Assembly: GCF_003313465.1 (NCBI RefSeq)
Contig: NZ_KZ845663.1
Location: 1-64,000, forward strand
DNA length: 64,000 bases
Direction: 5' to 3'
From: Thermoflavimicrobium daqui
GTDB taxonomy: Bacteria > Bacillota > Bacilli > Thermoactinomycetales > Thermoactinomycetaceae
Shown here: positions 18,012 to 26,802 of the stretch, one piece after another
Layout of the letters: every line of letters begins with the position of its first letter
Numbering within the stretch: position 1 is the first letter of the stretch
The notes under the pieces: model-generated
The model's database searches: none
The model's input: only the letters and a program-made list of their open reading frames with translations
Told to the model about the DNA's origin: nothing
Translations under genes and position numbers: made by a program

Positions 18012-18752
18012 CTACCCATGATATTTATCCACTTTTTTTAAAGGCCAGAACCATACCTTTTGTTGATCACTGTAGTGGGCTAATGTATACGAATCAGATA
18101 TCCAAAACTTAGGCAAAAGCTGCTGCTGAATCGTCTTTACTTTCACTTGTTGAAGCTGCCACGGCTGGTGATGGATCTCCGCCCGGTATAGATTGAGCCC
18201 TTTACAACTATAAAAGCAATAGCGTTCAATCAACCAATGATCAAGTGTTCCTTGTTTTGCCACCCAAAAGCCAGAACTAGGTTGATAGTGTACACACAGC
18301 TTTGCCTCTTCTGAGCTCTTTTCTTGCCGATGTGAGCTAAAAATATATTCATTTCCTTGCTTCTGCAAGCTCATCTTTGCAAAATAATAAGGTAAATGTG
18401 CCAAATGCTTAGCTAATAAAACGATTAACTTCCGACTAGCATCACAGCTAAAGAAGTATACACCTGGTTTTTTCCCTTGATCCGTTACATAAGTTCTGAC
18501 ATTGATTTGTGGAAAACGCGTATAAGAAAAAGTAGGCAATCCTCTAGGACGTATTTGCCCCATCCAAAAAGGAACGATCGTTAACCAAGCTTGTCCATTC
18601 CAACAATCTAACTCCAACGAGTCAGGAATATACTTCATCATTCGTTCAGGTAAGATTGGATAATGTAGGAATAAAACTTTCTCCCACTCTTGTGTCATGA
18701 TCCAGATTCCTTTGGATAATGGCCAAGGTCGATGATCCGTTTGCTGAAACAT
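18012..18752 (-). CDS. DUF2071 (YqjF-like) protein
   Basis: 246 residues. The family pattern is seen in ERMMKYIPDSLELDCWNGQAW (from ~37; shown in part as RMMKYIPDSLELDCWNG), FWMGQIRPRGLP, FPQINVRTYV and GVYFFSCDAS, followed by the H-P-Y-Y block. DUF2071 proteins are widespread in Bacillus (YqjF) and uncharacterised, with a fold like acetoacetate decarboxylase. AAGGAAGTGG precedes the ATG. It follows spoVAEA by 21 bp and may be the last gene of the spoVA transcript. Confidence 0.85.
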   Translation of the reverse strand: MFQQTDHRPWPLSKGIWIMTQEWEKVLFLHYPILPERMMKYIPDSLELDCWNGQAWLTIVPFWMGQIRPRGLPTFSYTRFPQINVRTYVTDQGKKPGVYFFSCDASRKLIVLLAKHLAHLPYYFAKMSLQKQGNEYIFSSHRQEKSSEEAKLCVHYQPSSGFWVAKQGTLDHWLIERYCFYSCKGLNLYRAEIHHQPWQLQQVKVKTIQQQLLPKFWISDSYTLAHYSDQQKVWFWPLKKVDKYHG

Positions 18753-18773
18753 GTTCCACTTCCTTATCCATAT

Positions 18774-19334
18774 TCATCTATACATGTTTAAAATGAGCTG
18801 AACCGCCTTCGTTGTAATAGGAGCTCCATAACGAGTTAAATCCTTTCTTTTCATTTTTCCTATATCACCAATTCCTATCACAACAGGCACTTGTATTCGA
18901 TTTAAAACCTCGACTGTATCACCATAAATTCGGCGCGGTCGTTCACGCTCAACCTCTCCTCTTTTATTTACACAATAACTAACAACATTTCCATTAGAGT
19001 CTACAGACATATGGATTGGAGTACCTAAGCCTTTCATACAGTCAGAAGCGACCGCTAATACACCTAATACTTGAATTTCAGGATGGGTGGCTACATAACG
19101 TAATGCTTTTTCACCATGCCCCTCTTTATCATTACCACAATCATCAAACATCACAATCACTGGATCATGAACAGCTTGTTTGATAAGTGCTACCAAAGTA
19201 TCTCCAGATAACGGTGTCGGATTACCTGATGATAACGATATACAGCGTCCTCCTATTTGACGAGCCACTTCCTCTAATGTCTCTTTTGCAATTTGGTCTC
19301 CATCTGTAACTAAAATAACTTTTCTCTTACCCAT
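18774..19334 (-). CDS. spoVAEA: Stage V sporulation protein AEA
   Basis: 186 residues, soluble. KVILVTDGDQIAKETLEEVA at the N-terminus, RCISLSSGNPTPLSG (about 30-44), VMFDDCGNDKEGHGE and VVIGIGDIGKMKRKD are close to B. subtilis SpoVAEA. The protein belongs to the locus that moves dipicolinic acid into the forespore, but it is not itself the channel. It follows spoVAB after only 84 bp: spoVAC, spoVAD and spoVAEB, which lie between in B. subtilis, are missing. Confidence 0.88.
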   Translation of the reverse strand: MGKRKVILVTDGDQIAKETLEEVARQIGGRCISLSSGNPTPLSGDTLVALIKQAVHDPVIVMFDDCGNDKEGHGEKALRYVATHPEIQVLGVLAVASDCMKGLGTPIHMSVDSNGNVVSYCVNKRGEVERERPRRIYGDTVEVLNRIQVPVVIGIGDIGKMKRKDLTRYGAPITTKAVQLILNMYR

Positions 19335-19418
19335 ATCCTCCGTCCTTTAACCCCTTACATTTTGATCCAAACTCGAGTCACATTAAGCCTAGGCGTAATA
19401 AAGGTATTTTTATATATT

Positions 19419-19844
19419 CTACCAAACATAGAACCAGAGCCATTGAAATAGGGAACCCACAATTTTTCCAAATGCCATAGCCATTAATAAATAAAGCAAA
19501 TAATTTTGCATATGTAAGCGCTTAGCTAAAATAGGTATCACATTTAATACTTCTGTTAAAGCTGCTGCTAACATTCCAATAAAAATTCCCATCAACAAAC
19601 CCACAAGAACCATAAACAAGCTTGGTACAGTAAGGTTCCAATCTCTTAAATCAAACCAAGTAAATGCCAGAACACCACAAATTACAGCATACTCATAAGA
19701 ATGGATTTTTGATGCTGTCTTTGTCAGTTGTATAAGACGTGGGATAATATCAAGTACCGTTATAAAGGCTACAAAGCCACTGCCAACCGCAAATCCCCAA
19801 GCTAATCCCAAAAAAAGAATGAATATATTATGAAGAAGCATCAT
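19419..19844 (-). CDS. spoVAB: Stage V sporulation protein AB
   Basis: 141 residues with four predicted TM helices, the usual size for SpoVAB. WGFAVGSGFVAFITVLDIIPRL (about 16-37, shown in part GFAVGSGFVAFITVLDIIP) is the best conserved stretch. The gene overlaps the end of spoVAA by 17 bp. It is expected to be expressed in the forespore under sigma-G and to assist DPA uptake. Confidence 0.9.
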   Translation of the reverse strand: MMLLHNIFILFLGLAWGFAVGSGFVAFITVLDIIPRLIQLTKTASKIHSYEYAVICGVLAFTWFDLRDWNLTVPSLFMVLVGLLMGIFIGMLAAALTEVLNVIPILAKRLHMQNYLLYLLMAMAFGKIVGSLFQWLWFYVW

Positions 19845-20448
19845 GATCCCTGCGTTCTAATTTTTGTTTTTCATCCTCAATCACAAATTGATCAATCGCT
19901 TCCTGATACAAAAACATTTCTAACTCCATCGGACTTGGCTCTTCATTAAAGCGGCGTTTAAATAGATGATTAAAAAAGATAATCATCCCCAACCCAATAC
20001 CAATTGAATAAGAAATTTGTAATAGTAAAGGACTAGGGTTATGTATTCCTGTAACCAAATAATAAATGCGCTCATGAACTTCTTTCATACTAACATCTGT
20101 ATGAAAATTCATGATTGCAAGCCCTGATCCAGTAAACAAAAAGATCCAAACTAAAATGACCGTAAATATTTTTGGAATCCGACTTGGAGTTATTACTTCG
20201 ATAATGGTTTGTTGGGGACCAATATTTTGTAAATATACATCTGGAACTTGTTTATGAATTAACTGAATCACATCTTTTAATTCGATTAAAGAATAGTTTC
20301 CGTGAGATAAATCTACAGTACATATAGGAATTCGTAGTAAATGTTTAAAAGAATCATCTACTACCAAATACGCAATATCCTGCAAAAGGAGCTGTTGCCC
20401 AGACTGTACCTGAACTTTTTTCTTTAGTCGCAGATAAATGGTTTCCAC
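19828..20448 (-). CDS. spoVAA: Stage V sporulation protein AA
   Basis: About 206 residues. A soluble N-terminal domain is followed by two TM helices (VILVWIFLFTGSGLAIMNF; LQISYSIGIGLGMIIFF) and the signature FNEEPSPMELEMF. The GTG at 20448 is chosen because GGAAGGAGG lies 6 nt upstream and the chain then begins METIYLRLKKK, as in the family; a longer frame to 20493 has no such site. It opens the shortened spoVA operon. Confidence 0.9.
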   Translation of the reverse strand: METIYLRLKKKVQVQSGQQLLLQDIAYLVVDDSFKHLLRIPICTVDLSHGNYSLIELKDVIQLIHKQVPDVYLQNIGPQQTIIEVITPSRIPKIFTVILVWIFLFTGSGLAIMNFHTDVSMKEVHERIYYLVTGIHNPSPLLLQISYSIGIGLGMIIFFNHLFKRRFNEEPSPMELEMFLYQEAIDQFVIEDEKQKLERRDHDASS

Positions 20449-20556
20449 GGGCAACCTCCTTCCTATTAGTTTAATTAGGTATAGTATGTACAAAAATCAT
20501 GCATATAAATAATCATCCCTTTAACAAGAAATCTTTTCTTTATTTCACTTTTTAAA

Positions 20557-20593
20557 AATAAAAAAGTGGCTCAAAAATCGTTAGCCACTTTTC
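20557..20593 (-). terminator. Terminator after the J/Sel1 gene
   Basis: AAAAGTGGCT (20562-20571) pairs with AGCCACTTTT (20583-20592); T-rich tail on the minus strand. It separates the J/Sel1 gene from spoVAA. Confidence 0.85.
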
Positions 20594-20650
20594 AGTTATT
20601 TAATTTCATTTCTAATATTCAGTTATTGGATACACCCTACTTTTTCACAA

Positions 20651-22120
20651 TTAGATTCTCCCATTTGAGGTATTTTCCGCTTTATCTGCAACCTGAGATG
20701 GTGGCTGATTGGATGGAGTAGGGTTTGGATTTGAACCGGGAGCTTGACCCGTTTGGTCGCCACCTGAGTTACCTCCAGGTGGCGGATCAGTCGGGTCGGG
20801 ATCACCAGAGTTGGGATCACCGGGGTTAGGATCACCGGGCTTGGGATCACCGGGCTTGGGATCACCGGGCTTGGGGTCACCGGGTTTGGGATCACCAGGC
20901 TTAGGGTCACCGGGCTTGGGATCACCGGAGTTGGGATCACCGGGCTTGGAGTCATCTGATTGAGAATCATCCGGCTTAGAGCTCCCCGGATTTTGTACAG
21001 ATCCGTTATTACCTCCATTATTCCCGATATCATGATAATCTGGGTTAGAGTTTTTGATAGGTTCTTCTTTCTTTTCTTCCTCAGAATCTCCCGTGTTATT
21101 TCCATTTTGTTGTGGAATATAAATCTTCTCTGTTTTCGTTGGTGACTTATTGATTACACCATAATAAATAACAGTCAAAGTTAAAAGTCCCATGAGTATC
21201 AGTGAAGTTTTATACCACCACGTTTTTATCTTTTTATTTTCTGGCTCTACCTTATCAACAGTCGGTTGTACTTGGATCTTTGGTTTAGTTTCTTGAGCAT
21301 GAGAAAGCCGTTCGTTTAGAATCCTTTTTGCTCTCTCACTACCTTGATCAGCAGCTTGAACAAGCCATCCAACACCTTCTGTCGAATTTTTTTGCAGGAT
21401 ATCTCCATCGATTAGCCTTCTGCCGAGTTCAACCATAGCTGGAGTATATTTACTTTCTGCTGCCTGTCTTAACCAATGCTCTCCTTCTTTTCTATCAAAT
21501 GGTAAAACAGTCCCTTCAAGAAAATACACCGCAAGCTGAAACATAGCAGCATGATATCCTTGTTTTGCGGCTTTAATTAGCCACTCAATTCCCTTTATCT
21601 GATTGACCTCGCCAGTATCTCCTTCAATTAACTTGACACCAAGTTGATACATTTCTTTTGGATCCAGTTCTTTTATTTCCGTATTTGTTTCTTCATGATC
21701 TATTTTTGTTTGTTCTATGGGTTGCTTTTGTTCTCCATGATTCTCTTTCTCTTCTAATAAATCTTTTTCTGTTTGATTTATATCTTGACCTTTCTCAGAC
21801 TCAAGATCTTTCTGTACTTCGTTTTTCTGGATTTTATCCTTCGGATCCTCTAGCTTCCCTTCTTCTTTCTCTATATCTTCATTTAAAACAATAGATAGGG
21901 AAGTTAATTTTTTATCGTAAAGCTTCCGCTTTTCTTCATCCAACAATTGATCTTGTATATTTTCTAGTAAACGCAGCATTCGCTCTGCTTCTACTCTCCG
22001 TTCAAAATCTGGAGAATTAATGCGCTGGTGCCAAATACGTTGCTGCTTGTAGATAGATTCCTGAATTTCCTCTTTGGATGCCGAAGGAGATATCTCTAAA
22101 ATATGATAGTAGTTTTCCAT
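20651..22120 (-). CDS. Degenerate J-domain / Sel1-repeat / Pro-Gly-Asp membrane protein
   Basis: 489 residues. Residues 1-70 look like a J-domain (YYHILEISPSASKEEIQ... KRKLYDKKL), but the HPD tripeptide is replaced by HQR, so DnaK stimulation is unlikely. A charged linker follows (about 75-150), then at least three Sel1 repeats (about 155-270; AAMFQLAVYFLEGT, WLRQAAES), one TM helix (about 302-322) and a C-terminal tail with about a dozen Pro-Gly-Asp-Pro-Lys units. The topology would put J and Sel1 in the cytosol and the acidic Pro-rich tail outside. It sits between sigF and spoVAA. The function is unknown. Confidence 0.85.
   Translation of the reverse strand: MENYYHILEISPSASKEEIQESIYKQQRIWHQRINSPDFERRVEAERMLRLLENIQDQLLDEEKRKLYDKKLTSLSIVLNEDIEKEEGKLEDPKDKIQKNEVQKDLESEKGQDINQTEKDLLEEKENHGEQKQPIEQTKIDHEETNTEIKELDPKEMYQLGVKLIEGDTGEVNQIKGIEWLIKAAKQGYHAAMFQLAVYFLEGTVLPFDRKEGEHWLRQAAESKYTPAMVELGRRLIDGDILQKNSTEGVGWLVQAADQGSERAKRILNERLSHAQETKPKIQVQPTVDKVEPENKKIKTWWYKTSLILMGLLTLTVIYYGVINKSPTKTEKIYIPQQNGNNTGDSEEEKKEEPIKNSNPDYHDIGNNGGNNGSVQNPGSSKPDDSQSDDSKPGDPNSGDPKPGDPKPGDPKPGDPKPGDPKPGDPKPGDPNPGDPNSGDPDPTDPPPGGNSGGDQTGQAPGSNPNPTPSNQPPSQVADKAENTSNGRI
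20795..20952 (-). repeat. 15-bp coding tandem repeat (GDPKP units)
   Basis: About ten in-frame 15-bp units of the type CCGGGCTTGGGATCA (plus-strand reading) encode GDPKP/GDPNP. The middle units are nearly identical. The GC content is much higher than in the surroundings. A long out-of-frame ORF across it is an artefact. Confidence 0.95.
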
Positions 22121-22292
22121 TTGGTACTTCCCCTTCAGTTATTCATAATCGTTCCAATGATATATTACCAAAAAAATTACGCTTGTATAGCTTTTAACTA
22201 TATTCTTTCTTGATATTCCCGAAAACAGTCAATCTCAAGCCGATTATGTTACTATAACTTGTAAAACATCAATCTGCAATACTTCTTTTAGC

Positions 22293-22943
22293 TTAATCTA
22301 AAAAAAATCGAATTATTTCCATGTCAAAATAAACTCCCATTACTAAAAATAATATCATCATACCAACTATTAACAAAATAACTTTAATGATACTCCATTT
22401 CTCACTTTTATTCAAAATAGAGTTGGACTTTACCATCAGCTTTTCCTCTACCCTGCTTTCTTGTATATCTTTTGACTTTTCTCCTCGACTCTCCAACTCC
22501 TTTATCGCTTGAGTATATCCATTTTCCGCAGCACGCCTTAACCACTTTTCTCCCTCTTCGGGATCATAAACAAGTAGATTTCCTTGGAAAAAGCAACTGC
22601 TTAAGCGATACATCGCTCTACCATCTCCGAGCTTAGCTGCACGAATAATCCAGCCAATAGCATCCGCAGGCGATGGATCCATTTGCTTACCATCAAGTAA
22701 GCGACAACCTAATTGACTCATCGCCTCGATATGTCCTCCTCGAGCAGCTAACCAAAGCCATCTTTCTCCTTCATTCCATTTTTTTGCTTGATTCACTTGG
22801 GAAAAATAGTACTGAGATAGTGCAAACATCGACTCGACATCTCCTCTAATCGCTAGCATGAGTAATTTTTGTTCTTCTGCAAATGGATCTATCTGTAAAC
22901 ATGACTCTTTAGACATTCTAGCTTTTTCACTTTCTTGGGTCAT
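22293..22943 (-). CDS. Sel1-repeat protein with C-terminal membrane anchor
   Basis: About 216 residues. Four Sel1-like helical pairs lie at about 25-150 (MFALSQYYFSQ, WLWLAARGGHIEAMSQLG, IIRAAKLGDGRAMYRLS, WLRRAAENGYTQAIKELE). A single TM helix near the C-terminus (IIKVILLIVGMMILFLVMG) makes it tail-anchored. The ATG at 22943 is preferred to the GTG at 22958 because of AGGTGG upstream. It is a paralogue of the Sel1 part of the neighbour downstream. Sel1 repeats mediate protein contacts; the partner is unknown. It lies directly downstream of sigF but after its terminator. Confidence 0.82.
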   Translation of the reverse strand: MTQESEKARMSKESCLQIDPFAEEQKLLMLAIRGDVESMFALSQYYFSQVNQAKKWNEGERWLWLAARGGHIEAMSQLGCRLLDGKQMDPSPADAIGWIIRAAKLGDGRAMYRLSSCFFQGNLLVYDPEEGEKWLRRAAENGYTQAIKELESRGEKSKDIQESRVEEKLMVKSNSILNKSEKWSIIKVILLIVGMMILFLVMGVYFDMEIIRFFLD

Positions 22944-23085
22944 GATAAAATATTCCACCTATCTATAAAATAGTTATATGCCCAAAAAATTCACTATACA
23001 AAAACAGTTATTTCCTTCTAGCTACTTTTAGAACTAGCCGTTTGGCATATCCATATCATATGATTTTCCCATAAAAAGCTTGAAA

Positions 23086-23112
23086 ACAAAAAACACCTCA
23101 TAAAGAGGCGTT
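23086..23112 (-). terminator. Terminator of the spoIIA operon
   Basis: AACACCTC (23092-23099) pairs with GAGGCGTT (23105-23112, one G-T). On the minus strand it ends in TTTTTT. It overlaps the sigF stop codon. Confidence 0.85.
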
Positions 23113-23887
23113 ACGAAGAATCTTGTGTCATATCTAGCTCCAGTTCCTGACGCATACGTGAAATAATCTTTTTTTCTAAACGTGAGACTTGAACTTGTGA
23201 CACCCCTAACCTTTCTGCTACTTCTGCTTGGGTTTGATCTTTATAAAAACGCAAATATACAATTAAACGTTCTCGATCGTTTAAACGATGAATCGCATCC
23301 TTTAGAGCAATTCTATCAAACCAAGAGGTTTCAGATTCATCAGCGATTTGATCCATTAATGTAATAGGATCACCATCATTTTCGTATACATTTTCATAGA
23401 TCGATGTAGGTGCTCGATTGGCTTCTTGAGCGAATACAATTTCTTCCGGATCTACTCCTAATTCTTCTGCTATCTCATGAATGGTTGGTATGCGATCTAA
23501 GCGCTTTGAAAGCTCATCTCTGATTTTTTTGATACGATTTGCCATTTCTTTAAGCGATCGACTTACTTTCACGATTCCATCGTCACGTAAAAAGCGCTGA
23601 ATCTCTCCAATAATCATAGGCACAGCATATGTAGAAAACTTCACGTCAAAAGAAAGATCAAACTTATCTATCGCTTTTATCAGACCAATACACCCGATTT
23701 GAAACAAGTCTTCCGCCTCATACCCACGATTCAAAAAGCGCTGTACGACCGACCATACTAACCGAATGTTGTGATGAACTAGGCGATCACGAGCTTCCAA
23801 ATTTCCTGATTGACTTGCTTTGATTAAATTACGTACTTCTTCATCAGACAAGTGATGGAGTTTATTGTTACGTACATCAGCATCCAT
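23111..23887 (-). CDS. sigF: RNA polymerase sigma-F (SpoIIAC)
   Basis: 258 residues. The first compartment-specific sigma factor, active in the forespore. Region 2 includes GYEAEDLFQIGCIGLIKA and FSTYAVPMIIGEIQRFLRDD (about 85-104); region 4 has the helix-turn-helix TQAEVAERLGVSQVQVSRLE (about 218-237). SpoIIAB, encoded 10 bp upstream, holds it inactive. The order AA-AB-AC is as in all spore formers. The stop is inside the terminator stem. Confidence 0.98.
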   Translation of the reverse strand: MDADVRNNKLHHLSDEEVRNLIKASQSGNLEARDRLVHHNIRLVWSVVQRFLNRGYEAEDLFQIGCIGLIKAIDKFDLSFDVKFSTYAVPMIIGEIQRFLRDDGIVKVSRSLKEMANRIKKIRDELSKRLDRIPTIHEIAEELGVDPEEIVFAQEANRAPTSIYENVYENDGDPITLMDQIADESETSWFDRIALKDAIHRLNDRERLIVYLRFYKDQTQAEVAERLGVSQVQVSRLEKKIISRMRQELELDMTQDSS

Positions 23888-23897
23888 GACGAATCCC

Positions 23898-24356
23898 TCA
23901 ATTCGCCATCTTTTGTTGCTGATGGCTTTTCAAAAATTTCACCATATAAATGGTTGTACCTTTTCCCGGCTTTGAGTGAATTGTTACTTCATCCATAAAG
24001 TTCTCCATGATGGTAAACCCCATCCCAGATCTCTCCAATTCAGGTTTGGAAGTATATAAAGGTTGTCGTGCTTCACTTACATCCATGATACCAGTCCCTT
24101 GGTCCGTTATTTGGATGCTGATACGTGATCCGTCAATTTCGGCACGAATATAAATCATGCCTTCCTGATTCTCATATCCATGAATGACGGCATTGGTCAC
24201 TGCTTCAGAGACAACGGTTTTAATATCGGTCAGCTCTTCCATCGTAGGGTCAAGTTGCGAAACAAATGAGGCTACAGCAACACGTGCAAAAGCTTCATTT
24301 TCTGAACGACTTGGAAATTTAAGTTCCATAAAATTCTTATGTACATTTTGTTTCAT
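23898..24356 (-). CDS. spoIIAB: Anti-sigma-F factor / serine kinase SpoIIAB
   Basis: About 152 residues, a GHKL ATPase. N-box [14 protein letters not shown]1 box DQGTGI and G2 box [15 protein letters not shown] are intact. It binds sigma-F with ATP and phosphorylates SpoIIAA. The ATG at 24356 overlaps the spoIIAA stop as ATGA and has GGGGTGG upstream, giving coupled translation; a longer frame to 24371 is less likely. Confidence 0.98.
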   Translation of the reverse strand: MKQNVHKNFMELKFPSRSENEAFARVAVASFVSQLDPTMEELTDIKTVVSEAVTNAVIHGYENQEGMIYIRAEIDGSRISIQITDQGTGIMDVSEARQPLYTSKPELERSGMGFTIMENFMDEVTIHSKPGKGTTIYMVKFLKSHQQQKMAN

Positions 24357-24706
24357 GATGCCACCCCACATGCCGAAACTGCAGTTTGCTCATCTTCAAA
24401 TGTAGGTAATATCTTAAATAGTCCAGACATTTCCATCAGTCGATATACAGAAGGTTGAATGGAACAAAGCACCATTTTCCCTCCTAATTGTGATACTTTT
24501 TTATATCTTCCCAAGATCATACCTAGACCTGAGCTATCCATAAAGTCTAAATTCTTTAGATTAAGTACCAAGTGAAAGTAACGATCTTTTCCCAGCTCAT
24601 CCTCAATCTGATATCGTACCTGTTCTGCAGTATGATGATCAAGTTCTCCATTTAATCTAACAACAAGCACATTGCGACTATGCTTCATTTCAAGATTGAG
24701 ACTCAT
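24353..24706 (-). CDS. spoIIAA: Anti-anti-sigma factor SpoIIAA
   Basis: About 117 residues, a STAS-fold protein. With the ATG at 24706 the phosphorylated serine in FMDSSGLG is residue 58, exactly as in B. subtilis, and AAGGAGAG lies 8 nt upstream; an upstream in-frame ATG at 24727 overlaps that ribosome site. Dephosphorylated SpoIIAA frees sigma-F from SpoIIAB. The gene has its own promoter region, because dacF ends in a terminator. I could not find a sigma-H promoter with correct spacing. Confidence 0.98.
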   Translation of the reverse strand: MSLNLEMKHSRNVLVVRLNGELDHHTAEQVRYQIEDELGKDRYFHLVLNLKNLDFMDSSGLGMILGRYKKVSQLGGKMVLCSIQPSVYRLMEMSGLFKILPTFEDEQTAVSACGVAS

Positions 24707-24828
24707 ATCAGCAGCTCTCCTTTCCATCTATTCCAACCTAATATTTCTATAAATATCCTTTTCTTTCCTTCTTAAACATTTGAATATTGAGATGGACCTT
24801 TAATAAATGTCCTATCATCGTACGATCC

Positions 24829-24860
24829 AAAAAAGCCTACCACTATTTATTATGGTAGGC
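24829..24860 (-). terminator. Terminator of dacF
   Basis: GCCTACCA (24835-24842) pairs with TGGTAGGC (24853-24860); minus-strand T-run of six. It uncouples dacF from spoIIAA, whereas in B. subtilis dacF reads into spoIIA. Confidence 0.9.
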
Positions 24861-24869
24861 AAATGAAGA

Positions 24870-26027
24870 TCAAGAAATGAAAAAGATTTTACGTAAGGTC
24901 TTTTTAAAGTTTGACCAGAAAGTAGCTTCCTGAATATCTTGTACAGAGACAAGCTCCCATTCTGTTACGACCCGCCCTTCTTTACTGATCTGTACCTTAC
25001 CAAGGACTTGACCTTTTTTAATCGGGGCAGATACCTCTTGCCAAATGATTTTCTTATGATAAGCTTTTGGGTCTTCTCCCTTACGAATTAAAATACCCAT
25101 CGGCTGATTAGCACGGAATTCAACCCATTCAGGGTCTCCTTTAGGAATTTGTCTTTGTGCAATCAGATCCCCTTTTTTATAAACAGTAAAATGGGTATAT
25201 TGATTAAAAGCATAGTCTAGCATTTGTGATACTTCTTTATTTCTGATTTTTGCATTAGGCTCTCCCAAAACCACGGCAATTGCTCGCATTTGATCTCGCT
25301 GTGCTGTTGCTGTAAGGCAAAAGCGTGCTTCAGAAGTAAAGCCTGTTTTAAGCCCATCTACTCCTAGATAAAACCGAACTAGTTTATTGGTATTAACCAA
25401 CCAAAATGGCTTTGGTGAATCTTTTCGCAAATAGTCTTGATAAACCCCTGTAAACTTCGTTATCTCTGGATGTTTAAGTAGCTCTCGAGACATAACCGCA
25501 ATATCATAAGCAGAGGAAAAATGGTTATCCGCAGGTAAACCATTGCTATTTGCAAAATGGGTATCTTTCATTCCAAGCTCACGGGCTCGCTTATTCATTA
25601 ATTCAACAAAATGTTCCTCAGTTCCAGCGATATACTCAGCTATGGCCACAGAAGCATCATTAGCGGAAGCGACAGCAATCCCTTTTAGCAAATCTGTGAC
25701 ACTCATCTGTTCGCCTGGTTGCAAGAAAATTTGTGATCCTCCCATGGATGCAGCCTTTTCGCTAACTCGTACTTGATCCTGCCATTTGATTTTCCCTTGG
25801 TCAATCGCTTCCATGACTAATAACATAGTCATTACTTTAGTAATACTAGCTGGTGATAATTTTTCATGACTATTTTTTTCAAATAGAATCTTTCCGGAGT
25901 GAGCATCCATTAATACTGCTGACCGAGCCTCAGTAGCAAGCATAGGACTAGGCTCTGCAAATGCAGTATTGTTACATAACGAGAAAATAGTTAACAACGT
26001 CCATATCATTATGCCAAAGCGTTTCAT
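24870..26027 (-). CDS. dacF: D-alanyl-D-alanine carboxypeptidase (DacF-type PBP)
   Basis: About 385 residues. Signal peptide at 1-25 (MKRFGIMIWTLLTIFSLCNN ending in AFA), then the penicillin-binding motifs: SITK, SAND, and KTG in DGLKTGFT. The C-terminal beta domain (about 290-385) is typical of PBP5-like enzymes. It trims the stem pentapeptide of peptidoglycan, and in Bacillus acts on the spore cortex. The start at 26027 has GGAGGAATAGGG upstream; a longer frame to 26093 is rejected. It sits next to spoIIA as in B. subtilis. Confidence 0.95.
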   Translation of the reverse strand: MKRFGIMIWTLLTIFSLCNNTAFAEPSPMLATEARSAVLMDAHSGKILFEKNSHEKLSPASITKVMTMLLVMEAIDQGKIKWQDQVRVSEKAASMGGSQIFLQPGEQMSVTDLLKGIAVASANDASVAIAEYIAGTEEHFVELMNKRARELGMKDTHFANSNGLPADNHFSSAYDIAVMSRELLKHPEITKFTGVYQDYLRKDSPKPFWLVNTNKLVRFYLGVDGLKTGFTSEARFCLTATAQRDQMRAIAVVLGEPNAKIRNKEVSQMLDYAFNQYTHFTVYKKGDLIAQRQIPKGDPEWVEFRANQPMGILIRKGEDPKAYHKKIIWQEVSAPIKKGQVLGKVQISKEGRVVTEWELVSVQDIQEATFWSNFKKTLRKIFFIS

Positions 26028-26093
26028 CCCTATTCCTCCTATCCATGTGTCCATAGTCTGATCTAGAAATAGGGATATTATTCCAATTAACAT

Positions 26094-26126
26094 AAAAACC
26101 CTTGGTTATATTACCAAGGGTTTTTT
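26094..26126 (-). terminator. Terminator of the cap operon
   Basis: AAAACCCTTGGT (26095-26106) pairs with ACCAAGGGTTTT (26113-26124). It is near symmetrical and could work both ways. Confidence 0.85.
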
Positions 26127-26133
26127 ATTTCTA

Positions 26134-26772
26134 TTATTTCGTTTGCGGAGCATTCTCAGTATTAGAAGGTTGTTCCTTTACTAATTTAATTCCTTTTTTC
26201 TTCATAAGCTGAACTGTTTTGGGATTTCCCCACTGACGTTCACCATCAAGTATATGCTCTACGAATACCAAAGAAGCTAGGTCATCTAAAATATCATGAG
26301 AATCCCGCTTGCCAAAGTTTTTTTTAGCTAAAGCAATATCATCTTTTAACGATTGAATAAATTCACGTCCATCAGGGGTCTTCGAGTATTCAGGTTTATT
26401 AATAATTGCTTCAACTTTAGCAAACTCCTGATTGGTATTATTAATTTTATAACCCCATTCTGGTCCAAATACAAGAAAGTTTGCATATTCATGAAGACGC
26501 TCCATCGACTTCATAATCGTATTAAAATCAGCTTGAGTAAAAAGTCCCTCGCTTTTATCAACAAGTGTCCCTTGTACTAACTTTTGCTTATATGCTTCAA
26601 TCGCCTTGATCTCTTCTGGACCTAACGTTTCAACATCACGAAAGTTAGTTAAAAAAATAAGGAGACCAGCGACAATTAAACTAGGAATGATTATACCTAG
26701 TATTTGTTTACGGGTTAGTTCCCTTTTTATCTTTTTTTGTTTACGCAGTCGTTCAGCTCTTGTTAAATCCAT
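26134..26772 (-). CDS. Unknown membrane-anchored protein of the poly-gamma-glutamate operon
   Basis: 212 residues. A strongly basic N-terminus (RAERLRKQKKIKRELTRKQ) is followed by one TM helix (about 24-44) and a mostly helical extracytoplasmic domain of ~165 residues. I do not recognise the domain. It lies 30 bp after the capD-like gene and before the operon terminator, so it is probably the last gene of the capBCAD transcript. B. anthracis has a small capE in this setting, but this protein is much longer and shows no clear likeness. It may help assembly or export of the polymer (inference). Confidence 0.75.
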   Translation of the reverse strand: MDLTRAERLRKQKKIKRELTRKQILGIIIPSLIVAGLLIFLTNFRDVETLGPEEIKAIEAYKQKLVQGTLVDKSEGLFTQADFNTIMKSMERLHEYANFLVFGPEWGYKINNTNQEFAKVEAIINKPEYSKTPDGREFIQSLKDDIALAKKNFGKRDSHDILDDLASLVFVEHILDGERQWGNPKTVQLMKKKGIKLVKEQPSNTENAPQTK

Positions 26773-26802
26773 TTATCTATTCTTTGACCTCCCTTCATCA
26801 TC

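Noticed and set aside
20623-21105. 160-codon minus ORF rich in Pro, Val and Ile
   Set aside because: Out-of-frame reading of the GDPKP repeat in the J/Sel1 gene.
24707-24828. Sigma-H promoter upstream of spoIIAA (AAAGGATAT ... GGAATAG)
   Set aside because: The -35 part fits, but the spacing is about 16 bases instead of 11-12.
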